From Acinetobacter lwoffii (GTDB lineage Bacteria; Pseudomonadota; Gammaproteobacteria; Pseudomonadales; Moraxellaceae): 64,000 nt of DNA. This document shows positions 27,520 to 38,956 of this stretch, one piece after another. The position numbers and the translations under genes were made by a program. Where the stretch lies: assembly GCF_019343495.1 (NCBI RefSeq), contig NZ_CP072549.1, positions 2,666,001-2,730,000 on the forward strand, in the 5' to 3' direction. Within the stretch, counting starts at the first letter, position 1, and every line of letters starts with the position of its first letter. The notes under the pieces were generated by a model. It worked only from the letters and a program-made list of their open reading frames with translations. It made no database searches and was not told where the DNA came from.

Positions 27520-28506
27520 TTAGTGAAATAGGGGCTTGCCACAGATACTGGAAATCGCCTGTAGTACCAAATGCTCCGGATTTTCATGTCCGAGTCCTTT
27601 AATTGAGGCATCAATTCTTAATAATAACCCCGGCCAGGCCAGAAAAGTCTGTGGGCTGAGACGGCGCAAGGCTTGTTGATATAACCCGACTTTGGTTTTC
27701 CAGATCCCGATTTGCAAGGCATTTTGCGGTTGTTCAAACAGCTGCATCAACAGACGCATTTCCTTGCTGAGACTCCATAAAATCAGGCTCATCGGTTCAC
27801 CTGAAACGACTAGATACTGAAAAATTTTGATCGACTGGGAAAGATTACCTTGTAGCAGGGCATCGCTCAAATCATAGGTGCTATAACGTGACTGATCTTG
27901 TAAACATGCATATAAATGATCAACCTGAATGATATCGACTTCAGCAAAGGTATCGCTAACCCGCATCAGGCTGTTCTTTGCTGCAAGCAGGTTGTGCTCA
28001 TGATGTTGTTCCAGCCATTGCCAGGCATGATTGGCTAAACGAATGCCGAGTTTTTCAGCTTCAATACCCAGAATCTGCTGCCGGTCTTTTGGATAATTGG
28101 CCACCAGCGAAACATTCACACCATTGGCATCAATCAGCTGAAAGAAACTGGATTTCAGGCTATTACTATCCTGTTTGGGCATCACCACCAACAGCAGGTT
28201 TTGTTCATTATGCTGCAAATAGTTTTTCAGTAACTTGATTGCGCTGGCATCCGGTTTGATATTGCCATGTACTTCAATCGCCAACTGGGTTGAAAACAGC
28301 GACAAGCTGTTCAAGGCATTAAAGACGGTTTTCCAGTCAGCGACCGAACTAATGTCATAGCGTTGACGTTCAATGTCCTGCTTTTGCCAGCTGGCCCGAA
28401 AGGCATCAATTAAATTCTGTTCCAGCAAAGGCTCTTGACCATGCAAGACCCAAGCACCGCGAGCTTCATCGACACGTTTCAGGGCTTGCAGATAATCAAG
28501 TTTCAT
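27520..28506 (-). CDS. holA: DNA polymerase III delta subunit HolA
   Basis: The delta subunit is the clamp-opening wrench of the DNA polymerase III clamp loader. Its 328 residues show the AAA+-like N-terminal part (AWVLHGQEPLLEQNLIDAFRA) and the central LLVVMPKQDSNSLKSSFFQ and collar-domain regions (LSDALLQGNLSQSIKIFQYLVVSGEPMSLILWSLSKEMRLL). As usual for delta, no functional Walker A is present. It lies 9 nt downstream of lptE, the normal lptE-holA order. Confidence 0.95.
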   Translation of the reverse strand: MKLDYLQALKRVDEARGAWVLHGQEPLLEQNLIDAFRASWQKQDIERQRYDISSVADWKTVFNALNSLSLFSTQLAIEVHGNIKPDASAIKLLKNYLQHNEQNLLLVVMPKQDSNSLKSSFFQLIDANGVNVSLVANYPKDRQQILGIEAEKLGIRLANHAWQWLEQHHEHNLLAAKNSLMRVSDTFAEVDIIQVDHLYACLQDQSRYSTYDLSDALLQGNLSQSIKIFQYLVVSGEPMSLILWSLSKEMRLLMQLFEQPQNALQIGIWKTKVGLYQQALRRLSPQTFLAWPGLLLRIDASIKGLGHENPEHLVLQAISSICGKPLFH

Positions 28507-28515
28507 AAAGAGGTC

Positions 28516-29049
28516 TTATTGAGCAGGTTGCGCTGAGGTATTTTGTTTGGCTAAGGGTAAGCGGTTCGATGAAATCTGACGCGCGATCTGCTGCGCCACA
28601 TCATCAATAATGACCTGATTCAGATATTTTTGTTCCTGGTCATCGGTGTTGACCGTTTCAATATCATATTGATACGTACGTGTTGCCACGACAGTGCGTG
28701 GTTCAGTGATCGGATTGCCTTGTGCATCTTCAATCCGGAAAGTCACGTTTAAACGTAACAAGGTTTCAACCAGTTTACCGTTCAGTTCCAGACGGCGAGG
28801 GGTGTAATCCAGGACACGTAACACATAAGCATTGGGTGCATTACTCAGCTGTACGCCTGCAGCACCGAGGTAAACTGCCAGTTTCTCTTGCAGTTCTTCA
28901 GTATTGGGCGGTAAAGACAGGCTCATGACAGAGTAAGCAACAGGGGCGGAGCTCAGATTGGTTCCTTTCAGATGAAAGCCACAGCCGACTAAGCCTGCAC
29001 TCAGACCACAAGTTAAAACAATTGCTGCTAAATGTTTGCCCAAATGCAT
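28516..29049 (-). CDS. lptE: LPS-assembly lipoprotein LptE
   Basis: LptE plugs the LptD barrel that places lipopolysaccharide (lipooligosaccharide in Acinetobacter) in the outer leaflet. It has 177 residues from the ATG at 29049: signal peptide, lipobox GLVGC (Cys23), then the GFHLKG motif typical of LptE. The start follows GAGGG at normal distance; the in-frame upstream start at 29112 would add 21 residues in front of the signal peptide and cross the intergenic hairpin. It is probably expressed from read-through or a promoter in the leuS-lptE gap and is cotranscribed with holA. Confidence 0.93.
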   Translation of the reverse strand: MHLGKHLAAIVLTCGLSAGLVGCGFHLKGTNLSSAPVAYSVMSLSLPPNTEELQEKLAVYLGAAGVQLSNAPNAYVLRVLDYTPRRLELNGKLVETLLRLNVTFRIEDAQGNPITEPRTVVATRTYQYDIETVNTDDQEQKYLNQVIIDDVAQQIARQISSNRLPLAKQNTSAQPAQ

Positions 29050-29110
29050 GTGTTGCCCTCTATGCTTCCCGAAGGGGAATATTTGAAATCCTGAACTGGA
29101 TTGTAAAGTC

Positions 29111-29137
29111 AAAGCCCGTTGGCTGGCAACGGGCTTT
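29111..29137. terminator. Hairpin in leuS-lptE spacer (weak terminator)
   Basis: AAAGCCCGTT/AACGGGCTTT has a 7-nt loop. The downstream T tract on the minus strand is poor (GACTTTAC), so it may end leuS transcription only partly or act in the RNA leader of lptE. Confidence 0.5.
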
Positions 29138-29164
29138 GTTTGGGAATTGTGAAATCCTTTTGTT

Positions 29165-29277
29165 CCCCTCTTTTAAAGAGGGGTTAGGGGAGATTATTCC
29201 TTAAGTTCCCTCTCCTAAAAGGAGAGGGCTAGGGAGAGGTTAATTACCCTCATCCCAACCTTCTCCCAAAGGGAGAA
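29165..29277. repeat. Cluster of three short palindromic repeats
   Basis: Unit 1 (29165-29194) is CCCCTCTTT-TAAAGAGGGG then TTAGGGGAGATT. Unit 2 (29207-29240) is CCCTCTCCT-AAAAGGAGAGGG then CTAGGGAGAGG. Unit 3 (29248-29277) is in opposite orientation, with CTCCC/GGGAG arms and CCCTCATCCCAACC. They match the units at 16205-16306 in plan and in the tail sequence. They lie in the spacer downstream of leuS. Confidence 0.65.
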
Positions 29278-29291
29278 CGAGCTATATGGAT

Positions 29292-31928
<2,637 letters not shown>

Positions 31929-32038
31929 TTACGGTGAAAAAAGTCTGTTGCACAGCATAGCGCAAAATGCACCTAAAAGTGAATTTTGCGCCGGCATTTC
32001 CCGAAGAAAAAACCTGCTGTTCTAGTAAGAGAGGTATC

Positions 32039-32392
32039 TTATAAAGCCACTGCACGATTTTTAGATTGCTGCAAGGCTTCGTTGGCTTCACGTTGTTGCT
32101 GGTCCTGATTCGCAGGAACTTGAGGGGCTTGTTGCTGTTGTTCTTGCGACGTGTTCTCGGTTTGAGCTTCAGTTTCAGCCGGTTTTGAGGATGCCGGTGC
32201 TGAATTTTTCCAGCCATAAGTATCCACTGTGGTGGCTTTTTTCGCAGATTTTGGCGGTGGGGTCTTGGTATAATGCGTGATACCTTTGGCATCGACCCAT
32301 TTATAATACTGGATTGCTGACGCACTGGTGCTATAGATGCCCAGAGATATTGCGCAGCTTAGACTGAAGGCGGTTAAAAAAGATATTTTCAT
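32039..32392 (-). CDS. DUF4124 domain-containing secreted protein
   Basis: This 117-residue protein has a signal peptide (ISFLTAFSLSCAISLGIYSTSASA) and a DUF4124 domain with the typical YYKWVDAKGITHYTKTPPP motif, followed by a disordered Gln/Ala/Glu-rich tail. It is periplasmic; the function of DUF4124 is not established. It lies upstream of leuS on the same strand, with a 125-nt gap, and may be independent. Confidence 0.85.
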   Translation of the reverse strand: MKISFLTAFSLSCAISLGIYSTSASAIQYYKWVDAKGITHYTKTPPPKSAKKATTVDTYGWKNSAPASSKPAETEAQTENTSQEQQQQAPQVPANQDQQQREANEALQQSKNRAVAL

Positions 32393-32970
32393 TGTTCTTG
32401 GGCCTCGGCTTGCTAGGCATGGAATACTGCAATTATTGTAGTGATATTTTCAGTAAAAATGATGGATTTTTATCTGCTTTATTCAAAGCTAACTGCTTAA
32501 ATAAGCTCAATCTAGCATATAAGAAATCAGAGAAAAATCTTCGTATACAAAATTTATTGATAAACAATTTCCTTTCATTTAATAAAAATTCATTCATTTT
32601 TTTTATATAAGACATATTAAAAATTTATAAAATTAAACCATTAACTCTATGAATTTTATTGGATTAGATGAATAGACAAGACAGTAAATGCATGGCTATG
32701 AGCTGATATTGCTGTTAAAAACAGCAGATCTAGGCACTATAAGTATGGATTGTCTGTTTTTTAAACTTGACTTTAAAGCCTGAAAACACAAGAATGCTGC
32801 AATAGTTTTATATGCCTTAGATCGATCACCCTTCGACTAAGTGTCATTTCATGCAGTGGGCGATTTTTCTAGCCGAGAAATTGAACAAAGCTAAGCAAAA
32901 TATGTTTATCCCAACATGTTTTAGATCCCGTATTGCTCGAACAGCGAAGAGATCAGATTTTTTTCCTATT
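32393..32970. other. Long intergenic region upstream of ilvI
   Basis: About 580 bp of AT-rich DNA hold no convincing gene. A 72-codon plus-strand frame at 32392-32610 looks like chance coding (Asn/Lys/Leu-rich, no SD). A perfect small palindrome TGCTGTT-aaa-AACAGCA lies at 32710-32726. A loose ATCACCC/GGGCGAT pair with a T run lies around 32826-32867. The size of the region fits regulatory sites for both the DUF4124 gene and ilvI. Confidence 0.4.
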
Positions 32971-32973
32971 GCT

Positions 32974-33003
32974 TTGAAAACTATGAAATTTGTGTGCTAT
33001 AAC
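32974..33003 (+). promoter_or_regulatory. Candidate sigma70 promoter of ilvIH
   Basis: TTGAAA and TATAAC are separated by 18 bp and lie about 75 bp upstream of the ilvI start. Transcription would begin near 33010 and include the hairpin at 33028-33056. Confidence 0.5.
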
Positions 33004-33027
33004 ATTGCAGACAGTTAACAAATGAAA

Positions 33028-33056
33028 CACTGCAAATGCCTCCCATTTGTGCAGTG
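33028..33056 (+). promoter_or_regulatory. Leader hairpin of ilvI mRNA
   Basis: CACTGC-AAATG and CATTTG-T-GCAGTG form an imperfect stem of about 11 bp with a 5-nt loop. It ends 8 nt before the SD (TAGGGTGA) of ilvI. It has no T run, so it is more likely a translational or stability element than a terminator. Confidence 0.5.
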
Positions 33057-33078
33057 AATAATATTAGGGTGAATCACG

Positions 33079-34806
33079 TTGGAACTTCTATCTGGTGGTG
33101 AAATGCTTGTTCGCGCATTAGCGGACGAAGGCGTTGAACATGTTTTTGGATACCCAGGCGGCGCAGTTCTTCATATTTATGATGCGCTATTTCAACAAGA
33201 CAGAATCAATCATTATCTCGTACGTCACGAACAGGCTGCTGGTCACATGGCCGATGCTTACTCACGCGTGACAGGCAAGACCGGTGTTGTGCTGGTGACT
33301 TCAGGTCCGGGCGCAACCAACACGGTGACCCCAATTGCAACGGCCTATATGGACTCAATCCCGATGGTGATTTTGTCAGGTCAGGTTGCGAGTCATCTGA
33401 TTGGTGAAGATGCATTTCAGGAAACCGATATGGTCGGTATTTCACGTCCTATCGTGAAACATAGCTTCCAGGTGCGTCATGCCAGCGAAATTCCTGCGAT
33501 TATCAAGAAAGCCTTCTATATTGCGTCTTCAGGTCGTCCAGGTCCTGTAGTGATTGATATTCCAAAGGATGCGACCAATCCTGCAGAGAAATTTGCTTAC
33601 GAATACCCAGAAAAAGTGAAGATGCGTTCGTATCAGCCACCGTTCCGTGGTCACTCAGGTCAAATTCGTAAAGCGATTGAAGAACTGATCCATGCTAAAC
33701 GCCCAGTTATTTACTCAGGCGGTGGTGTGGTTCAAGGCAATGCTTCAGCACAATTGACAGAGCTTGCGCATCTATTGGGTTATCCAGTGACCAATACCTT
33801 GATGGGTCTTGGCGCATTCCCGGGTGATGATGAACAGTTCATCGGTATGTTGGGTATGCACGGTACTTATGAAGCTAACATGACCATGCACAATGCAGAT
33901 GTAATTCTGTGTGTGGGTGCGCGTTTTGATGACCGTGTGACCAATAACCCTGCGAAATTCTGTCCGAATGCCAAAGTGATTCATATTGATATCGACCCAG
34001 CGACAATTTCAAAAACCATTATGGCGCACATTCCAATTGTCGGTGCTGTAGAGCCTGTATTGAATGAGATGTTGAATCAGTTGAAACAGCTTAATGTTTC
34101 TAAGCCAAATCCTGAAGCGATTGCGGCATGGTGGAAACAGATCAATGAATGGCGCAAGGTTCATGGCGGTCGTTTTGAAGCAGGTGTTGATGGTGTAATG
34201 AAGCCACAACAAGTGGTTCAGGCACTGGACAAAGTGACCAATGGTGAAGCGATCATTACTTCTGACGTCGGTCAGCATCAGATGTTTGGTGCGATGTATT
34301 ACAAATACAAACGTCCACGTCAATGGATCAACTCAGGTGGTCTAGGCACCATGGGTGTCGGCTTGCCGTATGCAATGGCTGCGAAGCTTGCATACCCGGA
34401 ACAGCAAGTAGTGTGTATCACCGGTGAAGCATCGATTCAGATGTGTATCCAGGAACTGTCGACCTGTAAGCAATATGGCCTGAATGTAAAAATCCTGTGC
34501 CTGAATAACCAGTCTTTAGGCATGGTAAAACAATGGCAAGATATGAACTATGAAGGACGTCATTCAAGTTCTTATGTAGATTCATTACCTGACTTTGCCA
34601 AACTGATGGAAGCTTATGGTCATGTTGGCATTCAGATTAATCATGCCGATGAGCTAGAGTCTAAGCTTGCAGAAGCGATGGCGATTAACGACAAGTGCGT
34701 ATTTATTAACGTTATGGTAGATCGTACCGAGCACGTTTACCCGATGTTGATTGCGGGTCAGTCGATGCAGGATATGTGGTTGGCTAAAGGGGAGCGCACG
34801 AAATGA
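33079..34806 (+). CDS. ilvI: Acetolactate synthase large (catalytic) subunit
   Basis: This ThDP- and FAD-dependent enzyme makes acetolactate or acetohydroxybutyrate, the first common step of Val, Leu and Ile synthesis. Its 575 residues show [15 protein letters not shown] with the catalytic Glu in [33 protein letters not shown], and a C-terminal ThDP domain ([18 protein letters not shown]...). In the ThDP motif the usual GDGSF reads GEASI, so the normal Asp of the Mg-ThDP binding GDG motif is Glu. The start is a TTG after TAGGGTGA; it gives MELLSGGEM, which matches the conserved family N-terminus, whereas the first ATG would remove it. It overlaps ilvH by 4 nt. Confidence 0.95.
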   Translation: MELLSGGEMLVRALADEGVEHVFGYPGGAVLHIYDALFQQDRINHYLVRHEQAAGHMADAYSRVTGKTGVVLVTSGPGATNTVTPIATAYMDSIPMVILSGQVASHLIGEDAFQETDMVGISRPIVKHSFQVRHASEIPAIIKKAFYIASSGRPGPVVIDIPKDATNPAEKFAYEYPEKVKMRSYQPPFRGHSGQIRKAIEELIHAKRPVIYSGGGVVQGNASAQLTELAHLLGYPVTNTLMGLGAFPGDDEQFIGMLGMHGTYEANMTMHNADVILCVGARFDDRVTNNPAKFCPNAKVIHIDIDPATISKTIMAHIPIVGAVEPVLNEMLNQLKQLNVSKPNPEAIAAWWKQINEWRKVHGGRFEAGVDGVMKPQQVVQALDKVTNGEAIITSDVGQHQMFGAMYYKYKRPRQWINSGGLGTMGVGLPYAMAAKLAYPEQQVVCITGEASIQMCIQELSTCKQYGLNVKILCLNNQSLGMVKQWQDMNYEGRHSSSYVDSLPDFAKLMEAYGHVGIQINHADELESKLAEAMAINDKCVFINVMVDRTEHVYPMLIAGQSMQDMWLAKGERTK

Positions 34807-35294
34807 GACATATTATCTCTGTACTCGTAGAAAACGAATCAGGCGCGCTTTCCCGTTTAGTGGGTTTGTTCTCACAGCGTGGCTACAACATCGAAACATT
34901 GAATGTTGCCCCGACTGAAGATCCAACACTTTCACGTTTGACATTGACCACTTATGGCGATGATCACAAGATTGAGCAAATTACCAAACAGCTTAACAAG
35001 CTGGTTGAAGTGGTGAAAGTGGTTGACCTGTCTGAAGGTGCACATATTGAGCGTGAATTGATGCTGATTAAAGTGAAAGCATTGGGTTCATCCCGTGACG
35101 AAATCAAACGTACTGCGGATATTTTCCGTGGTCAGATTGTTGACGTAACCCCAACGACCTATACCATTCAGATCGCAGGTACGACTGAAAAAGTGGATGC
35201 ATTTATTGATGCACTTGCAGAACACACGATTTTAGAAGTGGTACGTTCAGGTGTATCAGGTATCGCACGCGGCGAAAAAGTACTCACCATCTAA
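34803..35294 (+). CDS. ilvH: Acetolactate synthase small (regulatory) subunit
   Basis: This 163-residue partner of the large subunit activates catalysis and confers valine feedback inhibition. The N-terminal ACT domain ([31 protein letters not shown]) is followed by a C-terminal domain ([31 protein letters not shown]). The start overlaps the stop of ilvI (ATGA), giving translational coupling. Confidence 0.96.
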   Translation: MRHIISVLVENESGALSRLVGLFSQRGYNIETLNVAPTEDPTLSRLTLTTYGDDHKIEQITKQLNKLVEVVKVVDLSEGAHIERELMLIKVKALGSSRDEIKRTADIFRGQIVDVTPTTYTIQIAGTTEKVDAFIDALAEHTILEVVRSGVSGIARGEKVLTI

Positions 35295-35330
35295 ATTTTA
35301 AGTATTTCCTCATCTGAACAAGAAGAGGGT

Positions 35331-35365
35331 ATCAGGCAATGTAAATTTAAGGGTCATTGCCTGAT
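35331..35365 (+). promoter_or_regulatory. Perfect 11-bp hairpin in the ilvH-ilvC spacer
   Basis: ATCAGGCAATG and CATTGCCTGAT flank a 13-nt loop, 36 bp before ilvC. No T run follows, so it is not a standard terminator. It could stabilise the ilvC mRNA 5' end after processing or bind a regulator. Confidence 0.5.
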
Positions 35366-35388
35366 TTAACGGACAAACAAGCATTTAA

Positions 35389-36417
<1,029 letters not shown>

Positions 36418-36443
36418 TTTCTCGAATCAATTGATTTGAATGC

Positions 36444-36472
36444 GAAAACCCACTTAATTTGAGTGGGTTTTT
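36444..36472 (+). terminator. Terminator of ilvC
   Basis: AAAACCCACT/AGTGGGTTTT with a 7-nt loop ends in a T run. Confidence 0.88.
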
Positions 36473-36477
36473 CATAT

Positions 36478-36530
36478 CTTGGAGCCAAGCAAACAAAATC
36501 GTTGATAAATAGAAAAACTAATCTCTTGAT
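36478..36530 (+). repeat. Diverged duplicate of the ilvC 3' end
   Basis: Positions 36478-36529 repeat 36374-36425 (last ilvC codons, stop and following bases) with about 7 differences in 52 bp at a constant offset of 104 bp. In the ilvC frame the copy reads [10 protein letters not shown] and then a stop. Several changes are synonymous, so it looks like the 3' end of an ilvC from another strain rather than a recent slippage product. Confidence 0.8.
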
Positions 36531-36549
36531 TGGCTGATTTTTATGCTAT

Positions 36550-36577
36550 AAAAGCCCTGCGAAAGCGGGGTTTTTTA
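36550..36577 (+). terminator. Second terminator after the ilvC duplicate
   Basis: CCCTGC-GAAA-GCGGGG followed by TTTTTT has a stable GAAA loop and one G-U pair. It follows the duplicated ilvC end and lies 13 nt before the DUF2971 start, so it was probably carried in with the duplicated end. Confidence 0.75.
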
Positions 36578-36590
36578 TTGGATAAGAATA

Positions 36591-37421
36591 ATGATTTTAT
36601 ATAAATATATGAGCTTTGATGATGCTCTTTTAACCTTAAATAATCGGACATTAGCTTTTTCGCATTTAGAGGATTTTAATGATCCGTTCGAATGTACAAC
36701 ATTAGGCTTGTATGATCATGTAATTTCAAAGCGAAATTCTAATGAGGTTTTGCAGCAGAAGTTTTCCAGAAAGTATTTAATTACATGTTTAACTAAACAG
36801 CCATTAAATCCATTGATGTGGGCACATTATGCAGATAGCCATAATGGTGTAGTAATTGGAATTGACGTAAATAAAGCTGGATTGAATGATGCTGATAAAT
36901 TCATTATTACAGCAGACTGTGGTTCAGTCACATATTTAAGTGAAGAGCCGAAAAACTTAAATCGATGTACTGTTGAATTTTTGAATAATGTTGAAAATTT
37001 AACTTGGGGAAAAGATAAAGAAATATTGAAACAAGCGCTACTTAATAAAATGCATTTTTGGAAGTATGAAGAAGAGGTAAGAATTGTGAAAAAAATTTCA
37101 CCTTATATTTCTACCTATCATATACCACGTCAACGAAAGTATAATTTTGATGGTCAAGTATGGCAAAAAATTACACCAGGATTTAAACCAATTTATACAT
37201 TGGAAATAAATCCTGATGCCTTTGTTGATGTAACATTTGGATTAGGTTCATACCGGAAATTAAGACGTTCACAAGAAAAAGAAACTAATACTTGGAATCC
37301 TGATAATATAGAAAAATTAGATCGGTTATATAACCTTTGTAGAAGTTTGAGTTTACCTGTATTTAAAGTAGATAAAGATTATGATAGGTGGGATCTTACA
37401 CGTAAAAATATTGATATTTAA
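36591..37421 (+). CDS. DUF2971 domain-containing protein
   Basis: This 276-residue cytoplasmic protein has DUF2971 landmarks: LYKYMSFDDALLTLNNRTLAF at the start, FNDPFE (30-35), a CLTKQPLNPLMWAHYADSHNGVVIGID block (about 73-98) and FWKYEEEVRIVKK. The function of the family is not established; members are often found in accessory or defence regions. Base composition is much more AT-rich than the ilv genes. It sits directly behind the duplicated ilvC end and second terminator, with no obvious promoter, which points to acquisition by transfer. Confidence 0.8.
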   Translation: MILYKYMSFDDALLTLNNRTLAFSHLEDFNDPFECTTLGLYDHVISKRNSNEVLQQKFSRKYLITCLTKQPLNPLMWAHYADSHNGVVIGIDVNKAGLNDADKFIITADCGSVTYLSEEPKNLNRCTVEFLNNVENLTWGKDKEILKQALLNKMHFWKYEEEVRIVKKISPYISTYHIPRQRKYNFDGQVWQKITPGFKPIYTLEINPDAFVDVTFGLGSYRKLRRSQEKETNTWNPDNIEKLDRLYNLCRSLSLPVFKVDKDYDRWDLTRKNIDI

Positions 37422-38324
37422 AAATATTAAGTAATAATATTGGTTTTAAAGCATAGTATGTGTTCTAAATTTCCACTTCATTTTTCTTTTCAAAAAATGA
37501 AGTATAGCCAGCGTAAAAACTCATTCTTATTGATCATGTCCACACTCAATTTTTTATTATTTGATTTGTATAAATCAGTTATTGAACTATAATTGTACGA
37601 CCTCTAAAAAAAATCAATTAAAAAATATTGAAATAAACATCACTAAACTTATTTTTACCTTGAGGTCAATCAAAAAAATATTTATTAGAATATAAATTTT
37701 GAAATTAAATTTTTAAATATTAAAATTATTGATAAATTAAATTAAATTAATAGTAATTAAAATTTAATAATATTATAAAATTAATTATTTACTTTGTTAC
37801 ATTTTTATATTCTAGGTTCAATATATGCTTTGTGTTGTTTGATTGTAATTGTTTGTTTAGCTGAAAAATATTAAACTTTTATGATGCTGTAAAAATAACT
37901 ATAAAAAATAAAAAAAATAATTTTTTTAAAGGGTAGTATCTGGAAATTGTAAGCATTTGTAAGATTTATTTCCAATTTAAATTGAGTAATTTGAAAAAAT
38001 AATTATATCAATGTCTTGTGGGTATTTTTATCTATTAAATGAAGTGTGGTGAAAGTATGGAATGCTTATAATTTTAAATGGATTGTATTTGTAATAATTT
38101 ATATATAAGTCTAAGTGCTTATAAAACAAATAAATATATAGATAGATAATTTATAAAAATATAGGCGCTATATTGTGAATATTAAAGCTTTGTACGCTAA
38201 TGAAAATAATCGCACTAATATGAGTCTGCGCTTAGAAAAATAGCTCTGAATTCCAAGAGTTGGGATATAAGCGTTAAAAATAAAAGAAAAATATATTCTT
38301 TTAAAAAAAGAAATGGAGAAAAAC
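37422..38324. other. Extremely AT-rich non-coding region before the pilus operon
   Basis: About 900 bp, mostly A and T with long A/T runs, contain no gene I can support. Such DNA is the typical target of H-NS-type silencing and probably contains the pilus promoter within its last few hundred bases. No integrase, att site or insertion sequence was seen. Confidence 0.6.
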
Positions 38325-38846
38325 ATGAAAAAAATGACTCAAGCCACATTGGCAGCACTCGTACTGGGTTTTGGTTTTAGTTCAACAGCTCTATACGCAG
38401 CAGAAACAAACCGAGGTGGTCCTCCACAACAGGGTCCAAATAAACCTCATAAACCAGGCAAACATGGATGTGGAGACAAATGTGACGGAAAAATTGACAT
38501 TGTTTTGGAAGTTCCAAGACATTGTGATTTAGATGTTGAGACACCTCGATTAACACTTGCACAAACCACGGGAGGTAATTGGAGCGATGCGGGCTTCTTT
38601 AATGTCAGCACAAATGCCCCTTATCGATTAAATATTAATCCACTAAATACTTTGCGCAATGGTGAGAACTCTGTACCTGTAGTTGTGACTACTACACGTG
38701 GTGGAAAAGCTTATTATGGCACTCAGTCAAGTACCAAAGGACAAGCTCATCGTTGGGATGTCGCAGCTACAGTAGCTGGTAGTGCGGTTGAAGCAGCTGA
38801 TGCTGGTACTTATCGTGGTGTATATAACGTAGAAGTGCGATTCTAA
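38325..38846 (+). CDS. Pilin subunit, archaic chaperone-usher type
   Basis: This 173-residue secreted protein has a Sec signal peptide (MKKMTQATLAALVLGFGFSS, cleavage near residue 25). The C-terminal domain has an alternating hydrophobic beta-strand pattern ending in GTYRGVYNVEVRF, typical of pilins that end in a chaperone-binding strand. Between the signal and the pilin domain is an unusual hydrophilic segment (about residues 28-56) rich in Pro, Gly, Lys and His, with CGDKC at 49-53; a third Cys is at 67. The start follows GGAGAA. It is the first gene of a four-gene pilus set; I infer it to be the major subunit from position and from the hairpin after it. Confidence 0.8.
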   Translation: MKKMTQATLAALVLGFGFSSTALYAAETNRGGPPQQGPNKPHKPGKHGCGDKCDGKIDIVLEVPRHCDLDVETPRLTLAQTTGGNWSDAGFFNVSTNAPYRLNINPLNTLRNGENSVPVVVTTTRGGKAYYGTQSSTKGQAHRWDVAATVAGSAVEAADAGTYRGVYNVEVRF

Positions 38847-38881
38847 TAATAAGAAATTTTTTATATAACATTTTGAATAAG

Positions 38882-38917
38882 TAGGAGATGTACTACATCT
38901 CCTATTTTAATATTTTT
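38882..38917 (+). terminator. Intra-operon hairpin/partial terminator after the pilin gene
   Basis: TAGGAGATGT and ACATCTCCTA form a perfect 10-bp stem with a 3-nt loop, followed by TTTTAATATTTTT. It lies 35 bp after the pilin stop and 40 bp before the chaperone, and would make pilin mRNA exceed that of the assembly genes. Confidence 0.75.
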
Positions 38918-38956
38918 ATGATTAATAATAATTATATTTAGGTTTGGGAGTGAAAT

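Noticed and set aside
32392..32610. 72-codon frame in the ilvI upstream region
   Set aside because: It has no SD, is rich in Asn, Lys and Phe as expected from AT-rich chance coding, and has no signal peptide or motif.
33022..33101. Possible ilv leader peptides (MKHCKCLPFVQ, and a 21-codon frame from 33036 with some Ile and Val)
   Set aside because: Neither has an SD, the Ile/Val/Leu codons are not in a run, and no terminator follows before ilvI, so classical attenuation is not supported.
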